21,547 nucleotides of DNA from Intoshia linei (taxonomy: Eukaryota; Orthonectida; Rhopaluridae). Where the stretch lies: assembly GCA_001642005.1 (NCBI GenBank), contig LWCA01000643.1:1-21547 (forward strand), written 5' to 3'. The translations under genes and the position numbers were made by a program. Below the pieces are notes generated by a model. That model worked only from the letters and a program-made list of their open reading frames with translations, had not been told where the DNA came from and searched no databases. Shown in pieces: positions 1 to 10,500 of the stretch (its first letter is position 1; every line of letters begins with the position of its first letter).

Positions 1-2031
1 TTGTAGTAGCATATTTTACATTTAAATACATAAATTTATTTTTTATATCTTATAATATTTACTATTTTTTTCACATTAACAATGATACCATTTTCATGTC
101 AAAAATACGTATTTAATAGTCATTTTACCTTATTTAAATATCATTTAAATGTATATAGGTATAAAAACATGAACAATAATAAAGTTCTTCTGTCATGTTT
201 TTAAAAAAGGTTTAAAAAAAATAGGCGAAGNAAATTACAAAACTAGATAAAATTTAATCGGTAATTGTGTTCTAAATTACATTTCGAACGCTCAGTAAAA
301 TATACTTTTGTTAATTCAACGGAAAATTTAAAAAGTGGACACCCTAATGTATAATATACATTGTATATGGGTCCTACAATTTTTATTAAACTCAGGTTAA
401 CTGTTGGCTCTCCATGGTTCAGATTTAAGTACGAAAATTATAAACAATTAATTAATTTTTAAGGATTATTAGGGAACGTTGTTTACCAATTATGAAGATA
501 TTTAATGGACAATGACGTTATTGAATAATTATTATAATTACACTGTGCAACAAAATGAAACTTTTTTTCAAGGATTTTAAAAAAAAATTCAGTACTTTCT
601 CTCATACATGGTACAAAATTACTGAAATTTTTAGACAAATCTATCGTGCACAATAGAAAATACAGCCATTCTTATGTTGTCTTGTATTGGTTTAACAGTA
701 ACTAATAGATAAGTGCGTATTCAATGATTTGTCTGTAAAATTGTGAATTTTTAAACGATTTCAATATATTTGATATTCATTCTATTCAGTTTTCTCTATA
801 AATTCAATGAAGCTATCAGATTTGAAATATCAGACCTTTTTATGAACAATTTAAATAAAATAATATTTAAAATTTTTAACTTATTTCATTGATGGTTATA
901 TTACAATTATAGAAGTCGCGGATTTCAAAAAACTAAAGTGTATACGAAAGATTAATAATTTAAGAATATAATTTGAGAAGACCTTTCTTATTCATCGTGC
1001 AGCTATTTTTTAATTAAACAATTAATACAACGAAAAAAATTTATTTATTTACGTTTCATGTATTTCCACCACCACATATAGTCGACAGCATGTTAACACA
1101 ATTTAAAAACTTAAAATAAAACAATATTTTTCTTTTCTGAATTACATCAACATTCTTTAAAATCAGTTAACATTTTGAAAATATAAATTTCTCAATAATG
1201 TAAATTTTAACCATCTATGTATTGCGTTTTAATCTAAATCCAGTCACTAAGACTGTATATGAGTATTTGAGAAGTTGATATAGAAATAATAAATTAATAT
1301 TTTATGAATGAACAAATTAAAATGTTAATAACACTTGAACTACACGGTGTATTTGATTTAAATTTTGTACATCGTCTAATAGTTAGTCTGAATAATTTGA
1401 CAAATTTTGTTGAAAATCCTTTTTGAAGTGTTGCACAGTATTATTATATTATTCAATATTATTGTTTATTTTACCTTATAATTATGATACATGTGTCACA
1501 CACATGATGTGTGTATTGTATTTATTATCAATATTGATTCAACATGTTAATACGCCTGAACACCCAAAACGTATCATATTTTTATACAAAATTGGGTTGT
1601 TGTCGAGCGTGGTAATTTGAGTAATAATTTTGGTGGAACTACCCTTTTTCATAAAAAAATTAAAATCTTAGTTTGGTTATTGAAATAGTCAATTTACTCT
1701 GATTGAAGAATCAACCATACCCCATTTGAGAACCATATCTGTACGTGTACATAAAATTTAAAATAAAACGTGTAGATTAATGAATTTTAAGATTGATGAT
1801 TTTTTTCATGAACTATTTAATTTTTAATATATACATTGACAAGTAAATTTAATTAAAATATTTGTTATTTATTTTAATTTAATTGAATAAATGTACTCGA
1901 TAGATAGTACTTACATGATAATTGATTAATGTATAATTATATATCAAACAAGGTTGTTATTTTACTTAAAAATCAATACGTAACAGCGAAAAACATTACA
2001 TTTCAATCAAAAAATTCAAAATAATATTTAC
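1..2031. other. Left-edge intronic stretch, no exon recognised
   Basis: This stretch lies downstream of the last visible exon of the minus-strand M1 aminopeptidase, whose donor is at 2031, so it is inferred to be intron of that gene running off the left edge. I looked on the minus strand for the next conserved M1 blocks (the GAMEN box, a YPLPK-like segment and the HEXXH zinc site) and saw none. Frames here are short and broken. The only recognisable content is a mariner-like repeat end at 250-347. Position 231 is an unresolved base (n). Confidence 0.5.
250..347 (-). mobile_element. Terminal fragment of mariner-like MITE
   Basis: Read on the minus strand this begins TTAGGGTGTCCACTTTTT and continues with sequence that aligns, with some mismatches, to the first ~100 bp of the element at 14898-15292 (also TTAGG...GTGCACTTTTT). 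Shared blocks include the segments around 285-320 and 255-285. The other terminus was not found, so this is a truncated or strongly diverged copy. The TTAGG-type terminus and A/T-rich flank suggest the Tc1/mariner superfamily; no transposase coding is visible. Confidence 0.55.
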
Positions 2032-4242
2032 TTCTAAAGGATATTTGAGATTGACTGGCACTGGTATCCTAACAAAATCTGATAAGATTATTGCAATAGT
2101 ATATGTGGACATGTATGGAGTTGTATCAAAGTAATCAATAACGATGTCTTTATATGGTGAATCTACTGAGTGAATCAATTTTCCATTAGACAAAGCAGTG
2201 TAATCTAAAGTATACAAGAAAAATTAAAATACATAATATCAAAAATAAGACGTATAATCTAGATCCCCAAATTTGGAGGTATTAAGCATAAACATGCATT
2301 TTTTTCATATACCCTCACATAAAATACAATATAATATGGTATAATCTAATGGAAATGATAAATTCTACACATATGCCTCTGTAGCGGCATCGTGAAAGAA
2401 TAAAATCGAGTTCATATTAACTATGAGCGGTGCCTTGTTTAGTATGCGTCAATCTAAGCTTTTTACACTAAATCCATTGAATTAAATTTTGTTTCACAAC
2501 CATTGAATCCATTGTTATTGCAAAGTGGTCCGATTAATGTTTAGCTACCGTATATCAGTATTTCCTAACAGTGGGACTAGGCCCACTCGTACGGCCTGAT
2601 GAAATTTTAGATAGGGCATCGCAAATTTGGTGTAGCCTTATTATTAATTCATTAAAACTGTTAGCTTAATAATGGTTTGATTAAAGATTTTTTGATTTTG
2701 GCCCGCCAAGAAAATTGGGTCTGACACCCCTGATCTTGAAAGATTTAATTTATGAAAATATATATAATATATAATTATATTAGATTAAACCCATTAGTGA
2801 CAAACACCCACATCAGATTCATTTATTTTGTTTTCATGATTATTTATAGACTTTATTCCATAAAGTTATTGCCTTAGCATTTTTAATTTCAAAAGCTAAT
2901 TTTGTAAATTTTAAACCCTTAAACCCTTAAATCCCATGTCCACAAATTTGTTTATCCGTCATCCTCTAGACTATATGAACAATATTTGGGTTTCGTGAAA
3001 AATTTAGAGCCATGAAATTCGTGTACTTTAGGACAACCATAACACGTTTAATTACCCTATCAAAGGAAAATAAATTTACATGTATTAGCCACTCAGGTTT
3101 AGATTTTAACCTTATACCATAGATTACATACCGAAATCGAAAATTCTAAATTAAAACTAAATTTTCCCAGGTTTTATCTTAAAGATGAACAAATCATATA
3201 GATAATTAACTATATGCGAGCGTTTTTATGATACATATATGTCATTTAATTTTTTCAAATTTATCCTTTTTTATAAATTACTTTTATGATGAGAGATTGT
3301 AATATTAAAAAAAGCTTTATAGGACGGTTCATCAAAACACGGAAAAACTTTTCGTGCAAAATTGGGTTCCATTTGAGTAGTCACAATGCTTCTAATTGAA
3401 TAAATAAAAAAAAATTAAAAAACTTACTTAATTTTTGAACTCGGTCCGCGATATCGAATAATATGCATTCCGTTATACTGCAACTTATTAATAATGGCTA
3501 AATAAGAGGGAAATTCAATAGTGCAAAAAGAATCTGCCTTAATAAAGTTTTTTAAATGAATAACTAGTAAACTTTGGTCGTCATTTGAAAGATGGAAATA
3601 ATTGTCAGACTTAGAGAGAGATGATGATGAGTAAGTGACATGCAATGTTTGGGTAAAATTATATAAACCGTCTGAATATTCATTATAAGAAAATGTAGAT
3701 TTGGTGGGATACGAACATGTAATAATCATGTCCCTATATGAACCATATAGTGAATCTGAGAAATTTATAGCTATATCATTTACGAAATCCAATTCTCCAC
3801 AATGCATATTAATTTGACGAAAATCCTTTATAACGTGTAGATGTAAAGTAACCATCCCTATTAAATAGTTTGGATCAGTTTTGTAATCATTCACCGATTC
3901 CATGTGCGTCCCAACATTGATATGAAAATTCAAATCATATTTGATAGTTTTTATATATTTTTGAGCATTTAATCGTAAATGTGACATTTTATTATTGTAC
4001 AGCCCATTTACTGCAATATCAGCATGGTTTAAACTGAGAAAAACGGCTATTGTGACAATTAAAGCAATGATTAATATCACACCAAAAATTGATATATACA
4101 TGTATCTGTTTCCTCTTCGAAAGTATACTTTAGAACTGCAATGTCTTCGGTTCGAGGTACTGGGTTCGTTGGTTTGATGGTTTTTATAATATTTTGAATC
4201 CCTTTCCAATTCAATCATTTCACCGCTATCGTCTTGTGACAT
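2032..4242 (-). CDS. M1-family membrane aminopeptidase, 5' part (3 exons)
   Basis: Exons are 3428-4242, 3282-3391 and 2032-2204; all have GT-AG borders and matching phases (2, 1, 0) and encode 366 residues. The start ATG (4242) is the first after an in-frame TGA. The order is: cytoplasmic tail of about 47 residues, one hydrophobic helix at about 48-70 (type II signal anchor), then the M1 N-terminal beta domain. Exon 2 carries the family signature FPCFDEP (288-294) preceded by TTQMEP. Exon 3 carries ALSNG (312-316) and TPYMSTY (337-343) followed by a SDF motif, the usual end of the N-domain. M1 enzymes of this type are ectoenzymes that remove N-terminal residues from peptides. The catalytic GAMEN and HEXXH segments are not in the window, so activity and subtype (APN-like or other) cannot be judged. 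The N-domain is unusually packed into one 815-bp exon, whereas the following introns are about 1 kb and over 2 kb (inferred). Confidence 0.85.
2569..2732. mobile_element. Probable hAT-type MITE in aminopeptidase intron
   Basis: The left end CAGTGGGACTAGGCCCA and the reverse complement of the right end, CAGGGGTGTCAGACCCA, are related inverted termini of the CAGgGG...GGCCC type found on many hAT non-autonomous elements. Both ends carry a GGCC-rich patch that stands out from the A/T-rich surroundings. The flanking 8-mers (2561-2568 and 2733-2740) match poorly, so the insertion is old or one edge is misplaced. It has no coding capacity and lies within the 2205-3281 intron. Confidence 0.45.
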
Positions 4243-7080
4243 TTCGGTAAATCAAGGAAAGTATAAATAGACAAGTTGAATATAAATTTGAATGTATGCA
4301 GATGTAATTTTGGTTTAGATAATTGATTAATTGGCTATAACAGATAGCATCACTGGTGTTATAAAGATAATAAAACTGAAGTAATATCCGATTACAAATA
4401 ATAACTATCTTGTCTTTGATTATATTGGTATTTTTAATAAATTAATAGTAATGATTGCACAAGTAGAGTGGAGCCAAACTGATACTTTATATGTCGTTGA
4501 AATAATTTAAAAATTAATCAGCAATTTGACCCATTTAAATAATCAATACTTTTAATTAAGGGCTGTAATGAGATCCACTTTTTATGGTTAGTAATAAATC
4601 CAATTAGACATAATGTACATTTATATATTTGTATTAGATTTCACGGCATGAGGAATTGTCTTTAATAATATTGCACTAATTCAATTCTTTAAATAATTTT
4701 AATTGAGTATAGACAATAGTATTTTCATAATACACATCAAATTACAATAGGTCAATTTCATTTTTTAACCTTATAACTATAGAGAAAACTAATCAACAAG
4801 TTGAGTGTTTAGATTTAAGTCTTTGTACACAGACGTACAATGACTACTTTAATAGTTTCGTCATTCTTACGACAGAATAATATAATGTTTAGATTCCAAG
4901 ATGAATAGGTTACATTTATTTGATCGCCAAGTGTATCATGGAATTTAAGATAAAGTGGTTTGTCGTTAAATATGTAAAAAATATTTTTTATCCATTTTAT
5001 TGTTTAATTTTTTCGATGTTGATCTTCGATTTTTAGTAATACATTAAATTAGTAGTAATTAAATCGATTTTTATGCTTTACATTAATGTTACATTTATGT
5101 TAAGTTTGTAATTATCATAATGTAAATAACGCGCATCTTGAAAAGATGTCAAGTTAAACTGAAACTGTCTGAAAAGTCTAAATAGAATTTTGGATATGAT
5201 AAAAATCTGTTGCGAATATTTTATTTTCATTGATAGAATCTGTTTTCCAATCTTTTTATAAGTCTGACTCCACTTTCAGCTTCAAAAAAATAGGGGACCC
5301 AGATATTTAAATCAGATATAGTGGTTATTTTATTACCCTAGTCAAATTCATACTTCAGTGATTTAAAATAATCTAACTCTTCATTGGTGTTGTAGGAACG
5401 TTTCATTTTTATAGACCACCGTGTTTCATTGCCTCATTTGTCAATTTGTGTCTTACATAATAAACAAAACGTTGATCTTTTATTTATGCAAGGTATGAAT
5501 GAAAAGTTCAAAATATATTTGAAACTTTACAAGAAATATTAATTCATACAAGGTTATGAAAATACCGAGTTTAATAAGAAAAATTAATGATTCACAATTC
5601 TTAGACCTATTTGTAGTGAGGCCTCATGTAACGGTTGTAAACTACGATTCTAAAGGTAGAAATGCTATACACCATTGTACTTGTCAAGTAAAATCCCTGT
5701 TAAAGTTTGATTACAGGAAGTTGAACAGTCAGTGAAGTTGTCGATTTCTGAGATTTAAATATTTTAATAACAAATTGTAAATACAGTAAGTAGTAAGTAA
5801 TGTAGTAAGGAAAAAATGTCTTCAAAATGTATATTAAATTTCTAGAACTTAAATAAAATTTTTTTTAAATAAAACCTAAGACTTTAATATCCAAACACTA
5901 CGGAAATTTTTAAAGTATTGTGGTTGCGTCAGTCTAACGCTTAGACAGTAAAATTTAAAAGTTTCTCATATATTAAACTAATTACGTTTGAACTGAAAAC
6001 CCACTACTAGTAAAAACATGATTATAATACAACATTTTTATTATTATTAAATTGAAGTATATATTATTTGATAAAAAACATTTTTCCCACATTTGAGACT
6101 TATGTATTCATCATACAATTTGATATTTCCTTTAGTATAAACAAGAAACAGTGAATTATCTGTTGGTTGATAAGTACTGATCTAAAAATAATGAATATAT
6201 AATAATAATATAATATTATGATATTTTATACCTTCCTTTATTTATATTATCAGTTTAGTAAATTAATGAAGGTGAAAATTATCATTATTAATACCGATTC
6301 ACGATCCGAACACGAATTTCGAATCATATTAACCATATTAAGGAGATTTTAAAAGTGTGTTGTGCCACTGTTAGTGTTCAAAATAAATGTAACCTTTATC
6401 CCGCTACTCGCGGTTGCAGATAAACATACTTTACATATATATGCTAAATAAGAAACCTATAGAAAATTTCACTCGTTGAGGTCTAAAGCGAAGTTACCAC
6501 ACGTTAAATTTGGAAAATTGGAGGTTCTCGACAAAAATGAAAATTAAAATGTATTATTCATAAATATATATAAATGTAGATTAAACTCAAAGAACATGAT
6601 TCTTTTATTTTTTATACAATTGACGACTCATTGGAGTTGTTGAACGTTTTGCAAGATCAATTGCATCATATCTAATTACTTATGTAAAAATGTCGAAAAG
6701 GTTGGTTGATTTTACCCCACAGATTGGTTTGTTTTAACTATCACAAACATACATTTATTTCAAGATAATGGTGTTTCATCAACATCATTATAATTCCAAG
6801 TCGTTATGAAGACTTTTCGATCACAAACAGTCATAATATTTACTCTTTCTATCATATCAGATTACCTTTTATTATCAAATTTTATTTTAATTTTCTTCGT
6901 CGATGTCGTTTATAAGAAATAAATAAATAAAAATAGCTCAGAAATACGAATATAGAACGTGCAAATCATGTAAAATAAATTGTTTAATACTAAATTAAAT
7001 TACTCATAATAATAAAATCTTACTTAAAAACATCCATTGTTCCATTTTGGGAACATTAGTTTTTATTGTAACCATTACAA
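4243..7080. other. Intergenic region, no gene seen
   Basis: This is the spacer between the start of the M1 aminopeptidase gene (4242, minus) and the 3' end of the OGFOD1-like gene (7531, minus). Both strands have only short, stop-rich frames and nothing resembles conserved coding sequence, a tRNA or an rRNA. It should contain the promoter of the aminopeptidase gene near its left end, but no element can be assigned from sequence alone. A small GC-rich island near 6398-6420 (CCGCTACTCGCGG) could form a short stem but is otherwise unexplained. Confidence 0.5.
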
Positions 7081-7381
7081 CAAGGGTCGGCAACCTTTTC
7101 CATCTCGTGAACGACTTTTTTATACCAAAAAATTCTATGGGTCCCGTTTTTGATAATTTACACAAGATACATTTCAATTTTAACTGAAGTGAAACAGTTC
7201 TAATATATTCATCAAAATAAAATCCAGGGCGATCTGAAAATTAAGTATTAAAATAATTACAATAAGCCAATTATAGTTAAAAATGTTTAAACGGTGTTTA
7301 AAACTTGAAAAATAAATAATGTACATATTTACTCAAAGGTTCACCAAAATTATTCTGTGGGCAACTGGTTGCCGATACCTG
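7081..7381. mobile_element. hAT-type MITE with 8-bp target duplication
   Basis: The termini are CAAGGGTCGGCAACC on the left and, reverse-complemented, CAGGTATCGGCAACC on the right. Flanking 8-mers CATTACAA (7073-7080) and CATTACAG (7382-7389) match at 7 of 8 positions, as expected of a hAT target-site duplication. The CAGGGGTCGGCAACC terminus is a widespread hAT signature in animals. The element is 301 bp, A/T-rich and non-coding. It sits in the 3' flank of the OGFOD1-like gene, about 150 bp beyond its stop codon. Confidence 0.8.
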
Positions 7382-7422
7382 CATTACAGTAATTTAATAT
7401 AATCGTATTATATTAAAATGAT

Positions 7423-7428
7423 TTTATT
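7423..7428 (-). promoter_or_regulatory. Possible poly(A) signal of the OGFOD1-like gene
   Basis: An AATAAA hexamer on the minus strand lies about 100 bp past the TGA of the OGFOD1-like gene, before the hAT element. Such hexamers arise often by chance in sequence this A/T-rich, so this is only a positional candidate. Confidence 0.3.
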
Positions 7429-7530
7429 ATCAATTTGATGTAAAATATTTAGTGACCGAGCCGAATTTCTACTCAAAAAACAAAAGCATTAAATTTGAAA
7501 TTGAAAATGGGACAAAAAATCTATTAATAT

Positions 7531-10500
7531 TCATGATTTTCTGAAACATGAACCAATGGATATAAAATATTCATTTTTCGCAGGGGTGATAAATAATAAT
7601 ACAGATTTTTTATTGATCTGATAAAATATATAGCAAACAATTAACAATACCTGACAAACATGTTGCATTTTAGTAACATTGACGGGATAAAGGTCAATGA
7701 AATCCAATATTAATATATAAATTAATACCTGTTTTCCAGATTTATCTAATAAATATTTATTTCCGCCCCATTCAGTTTTCCATTCATCTAAAATAATTAA
7801 AAACATAATTAATACTACTATATTATTTTTAGTTCAATAGCCCAAAAGACACAAAATAATTTAAATAAATCTATTACACGTCTATCCTGCTATAAAAATT
7901 TCAATAAAAAATATGAAAAGGATGAGTACACTATAAAATAAGGTTTAAAATAAAAATCCAATTTTTAAAAATTAACTTTTATTAATCTGATAGGTAACAA
8001 TTTCGTTAATCAGTCAATATTATTATAATACAATTACTGTCAACTACCTTTCGCAATGTAAAGATAAGCATATATCATTGAATTATCAGATTTAGAAAAC
8101 GCATTTGCTAATGAATAACATCCTTCATTCCACCTTGAAATATGTTCTTTGAACGTACTATAATAACATTGATAAAAATAAATACATGTAAAAGAATATC
8201 AAAACAATAAAAAATAAAAAAAATACCATTCATCATTTACAATTTTAAAATAAACATGTTCTAGGAAATTCATCAATGTATTTTGAAATTTTTGACACAT
8301 TTGATTGCGTAAAATATGGTAATATCTAAAATTAATTGCAATAATTAACTCTAAAAAAAACAAAGCATATAATCAAAAAATGGTCGAGTATATGCAAACT
8401 GAAAAATACAAAATTTTTACGTCTCATTTCTGTCGTTGAAAATTAAATTTGAATTGTAAAAATAAATTACGAAGCATCCATAGGCCCACAAATGTGCCAA
8501 TCAGTTTCATCTACGCTTTCAAAAAATTTGTGAGTCTGCTCTAAAACTATAGGCTAAAATAGAATAATTAGTAATATCCATAAATTGGAATAAGTAATAC
8601 ATAATAATGTATGTACCTTAGAATCTTAAATAACACATGTTTATCTAATTAAATCGAAACGAATTCAAAAATATCAGATTCATTCAATACAAAAGCCAAT
8701 CATTAAACTTTTTATGTACATTTATGTATTTGTAAATTTAGTTAAACTTACACTTAGAAAATCCTTCAACTCAATAGCACTCTCTGCTTGAAGAGATTTG
8801 CAAATGGCTCTTAATGTTTGTTGAGAATTATACACAGGTGAAATAACAGTTGAATTTTGCAACAAAGCGTCCATATCACACAATGTGAGTTGCTCCCTAT
8901 ACATAAACCAACCATTAATTGTTAAACGCTTAGAATTAGTTAAAATTTCACTCACCTAAATATAAAATTAGTATTTTAAAATATTTTATGTTTTATTTAT
9001 TTAATTATTTACATATTAATATAAACACAAAGGATCACTCTTTACTCTCAAATATCTATTCGTGAAAAACCCAAATGAAAATGTGATTTTTTATTTTTTA
9101 TTTATAAAATTAAAAAAATATTTTACCCACAAAACCATTTCCAAATCCCAATTACATTAAAATTAAAACATACACAATGATACGACTTGTAGTGAACTTT
9201 AAATAAAACTAAAGAATCTCTTTTAGGAACAATATTTTTTGTAACTGCAACAGGTTTCAATTTTTCTAAAAAATATCGAATAGATATAAATCAAATAAAT
9301 CTACCATCAATAGACATCAATTGCAAAGATCCTCCATAAGTCTCATCCCAATTTTCATCAACCAAATAGTACACAAAAGCAATAGCTCTTTGTCCAGTTC
9401 TATCATCGTGGCATAATAGATAATCTAATTAATTATACATTACTTATATAAAAATGAATGTCATTTAAAAATTATCATCATATAAAAATTTAAAAAAACA
9501 CAATTTCTAACATTGTTTTTATCTATTTTTCAGTTTCAGAATTTGAATCCTTCAAGGTCAAAAACCCCATTTCGCCTTTTGTTTATAAAAAATCAGCCCA
9601 AAAATGTAATAAAACATACATTCTGTACCGCGTTTTAAAAGCATTAACATTGTCTGTAATCTCAGTCCCAAAAACACATACCTTCATAGTCAAAATCCCA
9701 AATTACCCTTTGTTTTATAAATGAACATATCCTAAAATTTTTTAAACATAAATTCTGATATAGCTTTTTAAATCATAAACATTATCATAAATGGAAACCC
9801 AAAAAAAAGGACTTTCACGATGAAAACCCAACATTACCTTTTTTTTAAAATAAAAACAGCCTTGTAATTTAAAACCAATTACAAATGGTACAGCCGTATC
9901 CTGTTAAGACACACAAAAAATTTCAATCTGAATAAGTGACGCCTTCATGGTCAAAAAAGTACTTTAACATTCATTTTTTTTTATTTCGAAACTATTTTAT
10001 TAAAACAAAAAAATTTAAATAATTAATGGTTCTACAAATAAAAAATAAATTATGTTAGTATGGAACAGTAATCCCTAAACCCCGTTGAGTAAAAAACTGA
10101 TACCTGGGAATTTATTGTCCGTGAGACTCAAATAAAATATAGAAAATTTTTTATTAACCTTAGTTTATTTTTATAGCAGAATTTTTATCATTTATTACAT
10201 ATTTGCTAGATGTTGGGAATTTATCCCAAAGCCTAGACGACCTATATATTGTTATTTCAAAAATTCAATTTTATTTAACCATTAATGAAATTTAATAAAA
10301 AATAAAATTTCAAACCATCAGGGAAAAATCGACTTTTACCAATATTTTTTTCAAAAACGCCATTTTACCAAATCTTATGAGAAAAATTCATAAGAAAAAT
10401 AACAGGTTTTGGTTTTGGTTAATCAAACCACAAAATAAAAATACAATTTTACCAACGCTTAAAGGAAATATCCTCTTTTCGAATATTTTTTTAAAAAATC

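Noticed and set aside
1423-1620. Plus-strand open frame of 65 codons
   Set aside because: Composition follows the A/T-rich background, no motif is visible, and the frame is isolated within an inferred intron.
2912-2936. Telomere-like TTAAACCC repeats
   Set aside because: There are only two to three degenerate units and the context is intronic, so this is a chance short tandem repeat.
3995-4177. Plus-strand open frame of 60 codons
   Set aside because: It is the shadow of the first aminopeptidase exon, which has membrane-anchor and M1 domain features on the minus strand.
4261-4272. TATA-like motif (GTATAAATAGAC) as promoter of the aminopeptidase gene
   Set aside because: It lies only about 20-30 bp from the ATG and reads as TATAAA on the opposite strand. 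Such strings are common by chance here.
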